A DNA stretch of 64,000 nucleotides from Simiduia sp. 21SJ11W-1 (GCF_024138675.1 NZ_CP090959.1:3894001-3958000); one strand, 5' to 3'; shown: positions 16,396 through 25,281, counted from the stretch's first letter. Notes: generated from the sequence alone by a model not told the origin. Numbers and translations are program-made.

Positions 16396-16610
16396 GAACC
16401 GCTGTTTTATTGTTAATGGCGCCACTGTTTGTGGCCTGCTCAAACATAGAGCCCTGGGTAAAACCCTACGAGCGCCAGCGCCTGGCTGATCCGATTATGG
16501 CGATGGATCGCGACCCAGTGGCTACCCAATACCTAAACCACGTGTACGAGGCCCGTGAAGCGGCCCGTGGTGCAGAAGGCGGATCGGGAGGCGGCTGTGG
16601 CTGTAACTAA
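16392..16610 (+). CDS. DUF4266 mini-lipoprotein with Gly/Cys tail
   Basis: A protein of only 72 residues. It has a lipoprotein signal (LFVACS, Cys16), a short conserved part (EPWVKPYERQRLADPIM) and a tail ending GGSGGGCGCN. This matches what I recall of the DUF4266 family, where a Gly-rich segment ending in CGCN is characteristic. The mature peptide is about 57 residues, so it resembles a small anchored peptide whose two cysteines are exposed at the C-terminus, perhaps for metal or cofactor binding or as a target of the TlpA protein. No enzyme for peptide modification is visible nearby. It overlaps tlpA (ATGA), and its last codons contain the ribosome binding site and start of the DUF3570 gene. 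Confidence 0.85.
   Translation: MRTAVLLLMAPLFVACSNIEPWVKPYERQRLADPIMAMDRDPVATQYLNHVYEAREAARGAEGGSGGGCGCN
16586..16591 (+). promoter_or_regulatory. Ribosome binding site of the DUF3570 gene inside the DUF4266 tail codons
   Basis: GGGAGG lies 5 bases before a GTG at 16597 and fixes that codon as the start. It is part of the codons for the Gly-rich tail of the preceding gene. Confidence 0.7.
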
Positions 16611-17838
16611 CGCACGCGGGCCTGCCCATGGCGCGCAGGCTTCGCGCAGCCTATTAGCCAGGCGCCCGGCCTTGTTGGCGGGTGTTTTGGTTTTGGTGTT
16701 GCATTCGCTGCTTGGCAGCAACGCCCAAGCCGCCGTGTTACCGGAAGATCGCATAGACATCCTCTACCACGGCTACGATGGCGGCGGCGCCGAAATTGTC
16801 GGCCCCTCGGTACTGGTACGCAAACAGTTTGCCGATACCGTGTCTGTGTACGGCAACTACTATGTAGACATGGTAACCAGCGCCTCTATTGATGTGGAAA
16901 CCACGGCCAGCGCCTATACCGAAGAGCGCACGCAAACCTCGGTGGGTATTGATTACCTCACCGGCAAAACCACCATGAGCCTGGGCGCCACCACCTCCAA
17001 AGAAAACGACTACGATGCCACCACCTACGGGTTTGGTATCAGCCAGGATTTTTTTGGCGATTTGAGCACCATTGGGTTATCTGTCTCTTTTGGTGACGAC
17101 ATAGTGCGCCGCAACGGCGATGAGGAGTTTGAAGACGAAGCCAAGCGCACCCGCTACGGCTTGAGTTTTTCGCAGGTAATCACCACAGACATGATTGCCG
17201 GGCTCAACATCGAAACAGTGATTGATGAGGGCTTTTTAAACAACCCCTACCGCAGTGTGCGCTATTGCACCCAGGGCGATGCCAGCAATTGCGCAAGCGC
17301 CGCCAACGAGAGCGAGCTGTACCCGCGCACCCGCAACAGCGACGCCATTGCACTGCGCGCCAAATACTTTTTGCCCTACCGTGCAGCCCTTAAGTTTGAA
17401 GCGCGCGGCTACCAGGATAGCTGGGGCATAGAGGCGCACAACTGGGAATTAAAGTACGTGCACCCCATTGGTGATCAATGGCTGGTGGAGGCGAAATACC
17501 GCCAATACAATCAAACAAAAGGCGCCGATTTCTATGCCGATTTGTTTAATTTCAAAGAGGCCACCAATTTCCGTGCGCGCGATAAAGAGCTGAGCCAGTA
17601 CACCAATACCAATATTGGCCTGGGCGTGACCTATGATCTGCGCACAGGCTTCCTTTCGTGGTTTGACCGCACCACCTTGAATTTCTATTGGGATTACATG
17701 CAGCTCGATTACGATAACTTTCTGGATGCGCGCCAATCCGATAACCGCTTCACCGATACGCCCGTGGCACCCGGCCAGGAAGACCCTTACGCACTGGATG
17801 CACACGTACTGCGGGTGTTCGTTTCTTTCTGGTATTAG
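16597..17838 (+). CDS. DUF3570 outer-membrane beta-barrel protein
   Basis: A protein of 413 residues from the GTG at 16597, chosen because a perfect GGGAGG lies 5 bases upstream; the frame is open back to 16555 without such a signal. A signal peptide ends near QAAVLPEDR (about residue 47). The rest is a series of amphipathic strands with turns rich in Asp and Asn and ends VFVSFWY, with an aromatic last residue. DUF3570 proteins are predicted outer-membrane barrels encoded next to DUF4266 genes, as here. It overlaps the DUF4266 gene by 14 bases, so translation is coupled. It is the last gene of the operon, and its stop overlaps the stop of the convergent binding-protein gene. Confidence 0.85.
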   Translation: MAVTNARGPAHGAQASRSLLARRPALLAGVLVLVLHSLLGSNAQAAVLPEDRIDILYHGYDGGGAEIVGPSVLVRKQFADTVSVYGNYYVDMVTSASIDVETTASAYTEERTQTSVGIDYLTGKTTMSLGATTSKENDYDATTYGFGISQDFFGDLSTIGLSVSFGDDIVRRNGDEEFEDEAKRTRYGLSFSQVITTDMIAGLNIETVIDEGFLNNPYRSVRYCTQGDASNCASAANESELYPRTRNSDAIALRAKYFLPYRAALKFEARGYQDSWGIEAHNWELKYVHPIGDQWLVEAKYRQYNQTKGADFYADLFNFKEATNFRARDKELSQYTNTNIGLGVTYDLRTGFLSWFDRTTLNFYWDYMQLDYDNFLDARQSDNRFTDTPVAPGQEDPYALDAHVLRVFVSFWY

Positions 17839-17853
17839 CTTTCTGGTATTAAC
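17826..17853. repeat. 14-bp tandem duplication at convergent stop codons
   Basis: TTTCTGGTATTAGC at 17826-17839 is followed directly by TTTCTGGTATTAAC at 17840-17853, 13 of 14 bases identical. The first copy contains the stop codons of both converging genes. Confidence 0.85.
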
Positions 17854-18803
17854 TTCTGCCATGTGCCCGCACCCTGCGGGCACATGTCCATCCACCAGAG
17901 CTCCCGCCGGCACAAGGGGGTATCCTCTGGCAACAAAGGGTTGCTGAGCCAAATAAGTTGGCGTTCATGCAACTTGTAGCGGCTGATTAAATCGCCATAT
18001 TCTGCCTGAAACATCGCATCGAACTCGCCACTTGCCAGCATCGCCTCAAGCCCCGCCTCTATGTGCTGGGCCAATACGGCATCTTCTTTTTGCACAAAAA
18101 AATACATGGCCGCCGGGTATTGCACCAGCACAAACGGATCGAGCATCAGGCCCAGTTCGCGCTTGTGTTCAAGCTCTGCGCCCACTTCTGTCACCGAGCG
18201 TAAAAACACATCAAAACGCCCGGCAGCGAGCATGCGAAACAAGGAGTTGTAGCCTGTGCCCGGCACCACGGTGAGGCCATGATGGGTGAGAATTTTGGTA
18301 TCGCTCCAGGCATAGAGCTGGCCAATGCTGAATTGGCTGAGCTGCTTGAGATTGGTCACCCCGGCCAGAAGCCTGGGCTGGCTCTCGCGGATTAATCCGA
18401 GCCGGCTGCCCATCAGCCCTTTGTTCAGAGGGATGCGCACGGCGCGGTAATGTTGTTCGCGCTCGATGCTGGTTTGGCTCCATACCACATCAATGCCGTT
18501 GCGACGCAAGAGGTTGTGGAAGTTGCGCGCCTTGGGCTCTACCTTGGCACTGGGCACAAGTGCATAAGGCGCGCCACTCAATGCCAGGGCGCGCGTGAGC
18601 ACATTTACTGTAAAGGTCGCGCGCCAGGATTCTTCGGCGGCTGGGTAAAAAACCTTGCGCGAGGGCAAGACCCTTGCAGTGGCCTCCGGCAAAGGTGATT
18701 GCGCGGTTTCAGCCACTGTGGCCGAGGCTGGCGCCCCGAGCAATAACAGCCAAGGCAGCGCCAAGTTGCGCAACAGCTTGCGACTTGCCTGGCCTTGGCC
18801 CAT
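17835..18803 (-). CDS. Periplasmic solute-binding protein-like (SBP family 3 type)
   Basis: A protein of 322 residues with a signal peptide (about 1-30; LPWLLLLGAPASA). The body has the features of amino-acid-type periplasmic binding proteins: two alpha/beta lobes, a LRRNGIDVVWSQTS segment, and GRFDVFLRSVTEV before the C-terminal lobe. No transporter permease or ATPase gene is nearby, so it may be a stand-alone binding or sensory protein, as many single SBP_bac_3 genes in gammaproteobacteria are. The ligand cannot be told from sequence. It converges on the DUF3570 gene with overlapping stop codons. The ATG follows directly after a GGGGTAAACC sequence. Confidence 0.7.
   Translation of the reverse strand: MGQGQASRKLLRNLALPWLLLLGAPASATVAETAQSPLPEATARVLPSRKVFYPAAEESWRATFTVNVLTRALALSGAPYALVPSAKVEPKARNFHNLLRRNGIDVVWSQTSIEREQHYRAVRIPLNKGLMGSRLGLIRESQPRLLAGVTNLKQLSQFSIGQLYAWSDTKILTHHGLTVVPGTGYNSLFRMLAAGRFDVFLRSVTEVGAELEHKRELGLMLDPFVLVQYPAAMYFFVQKEDAVLAQHIEAGLEAMLASGEFDAMFQAEYGDLISRYKLHERQLIWLSNPLLPEDTPLCRRELWWMDMCPQGAGTWQKLIPES
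17860..17886 (+). terminator. Perfect 12-bp hairpin, possible terminator of the six-gene operon
   Basis: CATGTGCCCGCA and TGCGGGCACATG pair perfectly around a CCC loop, 21 bases past the DUF3570 stop. No T-run follows on the plus strand, so intrinsic termination is uncertain. The hairpin lies within the 3' coding part of the convergent binding-protein gene. Confidence 0.4.
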
Positions 18804-18818
18804 GGTTTACCCCGCTTA

Positions 18819-20570
18819 TCAGTGAAGGCGCGCGAGGCCGGTATCAATGAGTTTCTTGTGTTCCGGCGACAGTTCGCGCATGGCGTGCAGTTGTGATGTC
18901 AATGATTGCACAAGCTCGGGCGCCTGCGCGAGCTCTAGGCACTCAAAGCGTAGCAGCCATTCCTTGGGAAAGTTTGCCAGCCGGGCCTGAAATTCCGCGA
19001 TCCAGCTGTCGGTTACTGAACCCGCTGCGCGTTGATCACGCAGGCTCTGGTACAAAGCAAACACCTGCTGCTCTTCGGGCGTGTAGCTGGGGCGCTGGGT
19101 TTGGCTGGCCGATGGCTGCTGATACAGGCGGTAGCGGTCTTTATCGGCCGTGCCCCCGTACACGGATGTGATGTTTTCACCCACGGCCATGTCGTACTGG
19201 CCCCAGCTTGGGTCAAACAGCAGATCGCCATTTTCGCCGCTGGCTTTCATAGGGCCCGTTACCCGGCACTGGCTGAACGACATCAAAATGTTTTTGTGGT
19301 TGCGCCGCTCTACGTGGTCCAACACGCCTTCCACATGCACCCCCGACACAAAGTCCAGCACCACCCGCTCGCCCACACGAATGCCTGCGCTTTTGAGTTC
19401 GTCCATGGTGTAATCAGACAAACAGCGCGGTAGATCCTTGATGTTGCCCACCGGCGAGCCGAAACCTGCCGCGTGGTAATCGGTGCCGTGGCCATGCAGT
19501 TCGCGATTGCCCCAGGCCAGCTGCGTGGGGCCTTCGGTGCCGATGTAAATGAGGTTATCCATGGCGTCGGTCAGGCCTTTCACCCATTTGCCACTCACTT
19601 GCAGCCCGCTGTTATACACAGCCGTGCTCACGGTTTTACAATTGATGGCTTTGCGTAAAGAGCCAGCGCCACCCTGGCGGAAGGCCATGCCATCGGCAAA
19701 GGCTTCAAGCACCTGGGTTAAGTGCTTACAGCTTTTGGTTACAAACAGTTGGGGTTGTTCGCGGGTGATGTCGTAGGCGGTGTTGATGGCATCTACCGTG
19801 AGCGGCAGCTTGCGCACGCGCGCGTCATCCAGGCAATTCACACCCTCGCCCAGTGAAGACAGCAAACCCGCACCGTAAATTTTGTAATCATCAAGCTCGC
19901 CCACCAAGCCGTACTCTACCGTCCACCAATGCAAGCGCGATAGCAGGCTTGCCTCCGAGGGCGCTTCGGCGGCGTTGGCTTCAAGGGCTGCATTCAAGGC
20001 TGCTTCGGCCTTGCTGATGTCGGCCTCGGTTGAGCGGATATTTTCCTTCACGATACTCAGCTCGCGAATGGCCTCGTAGACGGCGTAGTCGCTGGCGGTA
20101 GATAGCGCCTTCATGCCGATTTCGCCAAAGCGCTGTAAAAACTCGGCGTAGTCTACATCCACAATAAAGGGCGCGTGGCCGGCAGATTCATGCACGATAT
20201 CGGGCGCCGGGGTGTACAGCATGTGGTCTACCGCGCGCATGTCCAGCGCAATCACCAGGATTTTACGGGCCTGAAATTCCATAAAAATGGCGGGGGGAAT
20301 AAAGCCATCCACCACTACCGCCTGCCAGCCGATTTTTTCAAGGCACTGGTTCATTTCATCAATGGAGGGGATGTGATCCAGGCTGATGCCTGTTTTGCGC
20401 AGGCCCTCCAAATACACGGGGTGTGCATGCTCGGCCAGGTGATCGGCCAGCGCCAGCAGCAGGAAGCGCCAGACGGCGTGATCGCGGGGCGTGTACATGT
20501 TGTAGTCTTGCACTTTCACAAATTGGCGCAAGTGCGACGGAAGGCTCGCGATAATTTCCTGCTGGGTCAT
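18819..20570 (-). CDS. Aromatic amino acid hydroxylase, long form
   Basis: A protein of 583 residues from the ATG at 20570, which has AGGAG 5 bases upstream. Pterin-dependent iron hydroxylases convert Phe to Tyr (or Tyr/Trp to hydroxy forms). The iron ligands are visible as HESAGH (His127, His132) and a Glu in WWTVEYG (Glu219). An Ala/Glu-rich helix is inserted at about 180-210. Usual bacterial PhhA has fewer than 300 residues; here a C-terminal extension of roughly 250 residues follows the catalytic core, with KASGENGDLLFDPSWGQYD among its features. The long class is known by annotation, but the role of the extension is not established as far as I know. No pterin dehydratase gene is adjacent. 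Substrate cannot be assigned from the sequence alone. Confidence 0.85.
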   Translation of the reverse strand: MTQQEIIASLPSHLRQFVKVQDYNMYTPRDHAVWRFLLLALADHLAEHAHPVYLEGLRKTGISLDHIPSIDEMNQCLEKIGWQAVVVDGFIPPAIFMEFQARKILVIALDMRAVDHMLYTPAPDIVHESAGHAPFIVDVDYAEFLQRFGEIGMKALSTASDYAVYEAIRELSIVKENIRSTEADISKAEAALNAALEANAAEAPSEASLLSRLHWWTVEYGLVGELDDYKIYGAGLLSSLGEGVNCLDDARVRKLPLTVDAINTAYDITREQPQLFVTKSCKHLTQVLEAFADGMAFRQGGAGSLRKAINCKTVSTAVYNSGLQVSGKWVKGLTDAMDNLIYIGTEGPTQLAWGNRELHGHGTDYHAAGFGSPVGNIKDLPRCLSDYTMDELKSAGIRVGERVVLDFVSGVHVEGVLDHVERRNHKNILMSFSQCRVTGPMKASGENGDLLFDPSWGQYDMAVGENITSVYGGTADKDRYRLYQQPSASQTQRPSYTPEEQQVFALYQSLRDQRAAGSVTDSWIAEFQARLANFPKEWLLRFECLELAQAPELVQSLTSQLHAMRELSPEHKKLIDTGLARLH

Positions 20571-20708
20571 AGCTACTCCTGACGGCTCAATCTCGCACAC
20601 AGTATAGGGCCAAGGCCGCAGGGTTTTGTGCCTTTCCCTGCCCTGAAAAACCCCATGTGCGCAAATATCTGCCGCAATATATTCCCATAGCGCATGAAAA
20701 CTTCTGTT

Positions 20709-21698
20709 CTAAGAAAGCGCGTCTTCACCTTCCAACTGCTTGAAAATGTCTTTAAACAAGGCGCCCGAGCGCGGCTTGCTGGCCTCGCTGAACGAAAGCG
20801 GCCGGCACAAGGCCATGGCCGTCACCCCAATGCGATAGGTGTAAAGGCCTGCGGAAAACCCCTGCGCCACCCGCCCAGATAGCCGCGTTAACAATGCATG
20901 GGACAGGGTTTCACTGGCGAGTTCCGTACCCAGCTCTATGGCACCCAGCGCGGCGATCTGCCGGTACACCTGCACGAGCAATTTGGCCGCCAGAAAGGGG
21001 CTGGCGGGCAGCCCATAGGCACCGGCAATGCGACCCACTAGGGTGAGATTACTGGCCAGCACTATGAATACATCAAGTGCCAGAAAGGGGCTTGCCGCCA
21101 CGGTGATGGCGCTCCGGCGGGTGGCGCGCACTATGGCGCGGTGGGCCACCGGGTCTTGCTGGTGCTGTAGCTGCTTGTCTAAATCTGCCAGGCGCTCGGC
21201 GTCGTTGGCGTAGTCCCCAAGGCGCGCAGGCTGGCCTTCAAACACCGGCGCCAGTGCCGGCGCAACCCGGGTCACGCCTTTGGCGTAGTCGCCAAAGCCC
21301 GCACCGCCTGCGGCTATTACATCGGCCTTGAGGCGAAGCTTGGCCAGTTCATCCACCCGCCGGCTATTGCGACGGGCGCGCCAGAGCTTTTGCAATAACC
21401 AACCGCCGGGCAACCCCACCAATGTGGCGGCCACCACGCCCAGCAGCCAGTGCACAGACCAGGCGCCCCCCACCATCACCGCCGCTTGCAGCGCCACAAA
21501 AACCAGCACAAACACGCCCGCCGCCTTGGCAATGCCGGCGTAGGCAAGCGCGCCCGTAGGCGATATTGCAGGCTCCCATTCGGGTGCGGTTTCGGCCTCA
21601 ACCACCGTGGGTTGCAGGCCCTTTTTTTCAGCCTCCGATAGCGGCGTGATCCAGGGGCTTTGGGTTTGCTCTTGGGTATGTGTTTTGTTGGTGCTCAT
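20709..21698 (-). CDS. ycjF: YcjF family inner-membrane protein (DUF697)
   Basis: A protein of 329 residues starting at the ATG at 21698 (MSTNKTHTQEQ). The frame is open further upstream, but that part lies inside ycjX. Two membrane helices are near residues 55-100, and a DUF697-type hydrophobic region with Gly/Ala follows (about 210-310). YcjF and YcjX are encoded together in many gammaproteobacteria, including next to the phage-shock genes in enterobacteria; their biochemical role is unclear. The start overlaps the ycjX stop as ATGA. Confidence 0.88.
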   Translation of the reverse strand: MSTNKTHTQEQTQSPWITPLSEAEKKGLQPTVVEAETAPEWEPAISPTGALAYAGIAKAAGVFVLVFVALQAAVMVGGAWSVHWLLGVVAATLVGLPGGWLLQKLWRARRNSRRVDELAKLRLKADVIAAGGAGFGDYAKGVTRVAPALAPVFEGQPARLGDYANDAERLADLDKQLQHQQDPVAHRAIVRATRRSAITVAASPFLALDVFIVLASNLTLVGRIAGAYGLPASPFLAAKLLVQVYRQIAALGAIELGTELASETLSHALLTRLSGRVAQGFSAGLYTYRIGVTAMALCRPLSFSEASKPRSGALFKDIFKQLEGEDALS

Positions 21699-23122
21699 GG
21701 GTTTAACTCCCGCAGCAGGTGCGAAATAAGCGCGCCCATATGAATATTGGGCCAGGCCGTTTGCAATGGGTCGCCCAGGGTTGGCGGGGTCAGCTGTGGT
21801 GTAGCCCAGCCGCTTAACTGGGCCCAGTCGGTATCTGTGGGCCAACCCCTGGGCAGTGGCGGATGTGCAAGCCACGCGGGCTCGCCGCCGCGCTCGGTGA
21901 TGAGCGCCGCCTCGCCATTGCGATTGCCCACCCGCGTACAGCTGATGGCGGCCAACTCCATGTGATCCACGTGGGTAGATTCAAAGCGCGCCAGCTGCAC
22001 AGATTCCGCAACCAGCGCGCGCATTAAATCCCCCATGTGGGCCCGCTGGGCCGGCAGCACGGCATCGAGTTTGGTGGCAATAAATGTGAGCTGTTCAACC
22101 TTGGGCGCGACCAGTTTATCGAGCCAGCCATTTTGCCCATAGGTAAACAGCTGCAACACCCGCGCAAGGGAGCGACGCAACTCATTCAGGCTTTGCCGGC
22201 CCTGGCCGAGGCTGCCCAGTAAATCCACCAGCACCAGCTGGTGATCCACCTGCAAAAACACCTGTTCTAAAAAAGGCCGCACAAAGCCCGCCACATAGTG
22301 CGCGTAGCGGCGCGACATTTCGCCCCACCAGGAATTTGGCGCGGCATCGTTTTGCGCCTTGCCGTAAGCGCCAAGCAAGGGCACAAAAGCCGGAATTTCA
22401 GCGGCATCGGCGCCGGGCAACAAAAAGCGGCCGGGGTTAACAATGTGCAAACCCGAGGCCTTGGCTTGCATTAGAAACTCGCGGTAGCTGTTAAACAAGG
22501 CATCAAATTGCAGGGGGTCGAAGGGGCTGGCCGGATCCAGATCCAACAACCTTTGGTACAAATCAGGCGCCAGGGCATTGCGCGGCTCGTTGTTGAAATT
22601 GATGTAGCTGTCTGCCACCCAGTCGCCATAGGACATTTTGGCCAGAGGCAAATCCATGAGCCACTCACCCGGGTAATCCCATATCTCCACTTCATGGCTT
22701 AGATAGCCGCGCCCGCGTACATCCTGCAGCCTGTGACGCGGTTTAAGGCGCACTTCCAGCAAGCAGCGCGATAGTCCTTCGGTAGATGCAGGCCAGTGGC
22801 CTGCGCGCAGCTTGCGCACTTGCTCGATAAAGGGGTAGTGATCGGCACCGCCTGGCGCTTTTAACCGGGCAGACAGCCAGCGCCCTTGCACCTCGGGCCA
22901 CAGGCCGTGTGCCTGCTGCACCTGATGATTCAAAATCTGGTTGATTAATGAAGTGAGCAAAGTGGACTTGCCAGCGCCACTGAAACCGGTAAGCGCAATG
23001 CAGCTACGCTGGCCCAAGGCGCGGCGAACACCGCGATCTGTGCGCTGGGCGAGCTGCTTTAATTCAGCCTGTGAACGGCGTGCGCCCGCTGCCAGCCGTT
23101 GCTTCCAATGGTCTTGCGCCAT
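21695..23122 (-). CDS. ycjX: YcjX family P-loop NTPase (DUF463)
   Basis: A protein of 475 residues, cytoplasmic by lack of a signal. Walker A is GFSGAGKST (residues 46-54). A switch-like EVEIWDYPGEWLMDLP and a later FIATKLDAV (similar to a guanine-specificity motif) fit a GTPase-like ATPase of the DUF463 group. It is translationally coupled to ycjF (ATGA overlap), so the pair probably forms a membrane-linked stress protein complex. Nothing in the neighbourhood points to phage-shock genes. Confidence 0.9.
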   Translation of the reverse strand: MAQDHWKQRLAAGARRSQAELKQLAQRTDRGVRRALGQRSCIALTGFSGAGKSTLLTSLINQILNHQVQQAHGLWPEVQGRWLSARLKAPGGADHYPFIEQVRKLRAGHWPASTEGLSRCLLEVRLKPRHRLQDVRGRGYLSHEVEIWDYPGEWLMDLPLAKMSYGDWVADSYINFNNEPRNALAPDLYQRLLDLDPASPFDPLQFDALFNSYREFLMQAKASGLHIVNPGRFLLPGADAAEIPAFVPLLGAYGKAQNDAAPNSWWGEMSRRYAHYVAGFVRPFLEQVFLQVDHQLVLVDLLGSLGQGRQSLNELRRSLARVLQLFTYGQNGWLDKLVAPKVEQLTFIATKLDAVLPAQRAHMGDLMRALVAESVQLARFESTHVDHMELAAISCTRVGNRNGEAALITERGGEPAWLAHPPLPRGWPTDTDWAQLSGWATPQLTPPTLGDPLQTAWPNIHMGALISHLLRELNP

Positions 23123-23205
23123 AGTGTGAAATTCGCATCAATAAAAGTGCAGCTAGCCTAGCCTAGATGCGGGGTGACTCCAACCGCGCAACGGCGACAG
23201 CCACA

Positions 23206-25281
23206 CTAACCGCGTCCAAAAGGAAACAGCAAATTGCGCTTGGGGGCTTCGGCCGGCTGCCAGCCGGCCAACCAGGATTCAAATTCCGCTTTCGGGCGCG
23301 GCGGTAAAAAGTAATAGCCTTGTTGCAGGCGGCAGTTAATGCCTTGCAAGTAGTCAACCTGCGCCTCATTTTCCACACCCTCTGCCACCACATCGAGCTC
23401 CAGGCTCACCGCCAGATTCATAATGCCCTCGGTCAGGCGCTGATCTTGCGGGGAGGTCAAAATACCACTGATAAACGATTTATCGAGCTTCACCACATCA
23501 AAGGGCAAGGTGCGTAAATAGTTCAACGACGAATAGCCCACACCGAAGTCATCCAGTGATATTTTAATGCCAAGCTCTTTGATTTCACCTACCACTTGTA
23601 TGGCCAGGTCTGAATCGGAAATCAACACCGCCTCGGTGAGTTCTACTGCCAGATATTCCGCCGGCAATTGGGTTACATCCAGCGCATGTTTTAAGGCCTG
23701 TACAACTTTGTGGTCGCGAAAGTGCAGGCCAGATAAATTCACAGACACCACAAGGTTGCGCCCTTCATCCAGCCAGGCCTTTGCCTGGCGACAGGCCTCT
23801 TCAATAACGTGATAATCAATCAGGGGAATCAGGCCGGATTCCTCTGCATGGGGAATGAATAAATCCGGCGCCAAAAGGCCGTGCTTGGGGTGGCGCCAGC
23901 GCACCAAGACTTCACAGCCGTACACCTCGCGTTTACGTACATCCACCTGCGGCTGGTAGTAGAGCACCAGCTCACCCTGTTTGATGGCCGAGCGCAAATC
24001 ATTTTGCACCATCAGCCGGTGCTTGGCAGTGGCCTCCATGTCGCTGTGAAATATTTTGTACTGGTTTTTGCCGGCTTCTTTGGCTGCATACATGGCGATG
24101 TCGGCCGCGCGCTTAAGGCTGGTTAAACTGTCGCCGTGCATGGGGAATATGGCTGCACCGATGCTCATCTTTACATCCAGCCGCTTGCCTTTAACCATCA
24201 TGACTTCGCTTACAGAGCTCAAAAGTTTTTCCGCTACCCGGTGCGCGGAATCTGCCTCTTTAAAGCCTTCGGCGAGAATCAAAAACTCATCGCCACCCAA
24301 ACGGCATACCAGGTCTTCATCACGCAGGGCGGCCAGCAGTCTGGATGAGGTAAGCTTTAACAGCTCGTCACCAAATTCGTGGCCCAGGGTGTCGTTAATG
24401 TTTTTGAAGTTATCAAGATCAATTAAAAACAGCCCAAAGGGCTCTTGGGTGCGCTTTGAATGTGCCACCACGCTGCCAAACCGCTCTGCAAGCAGGGCGC
24501 GGTTGGGTAGGCCTGTGAGCACATCGTGAAACGCTCGGTGGCGAAATTCATCGGCAAGCTTCTCTAATTCTGCGGTGCGCTGCTGTACGGTTTTCTCCAG
24601 CATCAAATCGCGCTGCTCAATTTGCTCCAGCATGCGATTAAAATCTTCAGCCAATGCGCCTATTTCATCGTTACCCAAATAGGGTGCGCGCAGTGAATAA
24701 TCGCCTTCATCGGTTACCTTGTTAGATAAACCAATCAGTTCGCTGATGGGGCGGGTAATAAACGATTGCAGCCGAAAACTCAGCAGATAAATCAACGCAG
24801 AGATAAACAGGAAGATAAACACCGATGTCGTTAGGGTGACCGCGATTTGCGACTGTAAAGACTCGTTGTCTGCATGGGCTTTAAGCAGCCCTATTTGTTC
24901 ATCATCTACCACAATGGGGTAGATGAAGAGCTCCAGGCTTTCATTGCCCACTATGCGCTCACTGAATTGCGGCTGCAGCACTTCTTCCAAATCAAAGCCA
25001 TCGCCTGGGGTATCTACTGCAACCTGTACTATGTCTTCATCTACCGCCATGCCGCGCAGCAACTCCCGCGCCGAGGTTTCATCCTGAAACATCACACTGG
25101 CAGCAATATTGGTGGAGAGAATTCCAAGCTCTGTACTGATTTGGTGATTGCGCTTTTCCTCCAGCATGGAAATGGCGTGAATCACAAACACCAATGTAAG
25201 CAGCAACATGCCCAGCAAAGAGCCCACCATGATCATGGCCAGCAATTTTTGCTTGATATTCTTAAAACCGATGCGCATCAC
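23206..25281 (-). CDS. Membrane GGDEF-EAL c-di-GMP enzyme with periplasmic sensor
   Basis: A protein of 691 residues. It has a membrane helix (about 13-36), a periplasmic sensor (about 37-145, CHASE8-like pattern), a second helix (about 148-170), a HAMP domain, a GGDEF domain and an EAL domain. The GGDEF site is intact (RLGGDEF) with an inhibitory RDED I-site upstream. The EAL domain has EVLVRW instead of EALVRW, but ELTE, DDFGVGYSS and VVAEGVE are present, so both activities are possible. Organisation follows YfiN/TpbB, the diguanylate cyclase controlled by periplasmic YfiR. The gene overlaps the yfiR-like gene; GTG at 25281 or ATG at 25278 could start it, and a GGGAGG lies upstream. Confidence 0.93.
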   Translation of the reverse strand: MMRIGFKNIKQKLLAMIMVGSLLGMLLLTLVFVIHAISMLEEKRNHQISTELGILSTNIAASVMFQDETSARELLRGMAVDEDIVQVAVDTPGDGFDLEEVLQPQFSERIVGNESLELFIYPIVVDDEQIGLLKAHADNESLQSQIAVTLTTSVFIFLFISALIYLLSFRLQSFITRPISELIGLSNKVTDEGDYSLRAPYLGNDEIGALAEDFNRMLEQIEQRDLMLEKTVQQRTAELEKLADEFRHRAFHDVLTGLPNRALLAERFGSVVAHSKRTQEPFGLFLIDLDNFKNINDTLGHEFGDELLKLTSSRLLAALRDEDLVCRLGGDEFLILAEGFKEADSAHRVAEKLLSSVSEVMMVKGKRLDVKMSIGAAIFPMHGDSLTSLKRAADIAMYAAKEAGKNQYKIFHSDMEATAKHRLMVQNDLRSAIKQGELVLYYQPQVDVRKREVYGCEVLVRWRHPKHGLLAPDLFIPHAEESGLIPLIDYHVIEEACRQAKAWLDEGRNLVVSVNLSGLHFRDHKVVQALKHALDVTQLPAEYLAVELTEAVLISDSDLAIQVVGEIKELGIKISLDDFGVGYSSLNYLRTLPFDVVKLDKSFISGILTSPQDQRLTEGIMNLAVSLELDVVAEGVENEAQVDYLQGINCRLQQGYYFLPPRPKAEFESWLAGWQPAEAPKRNLLFPFGRG

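Noticed and set aside
21970-21984. CCACGTGG in ycjX as a third parS
   Set aside because: Only the central bases match; the flanking half-sites TGTT/AACA are absent.
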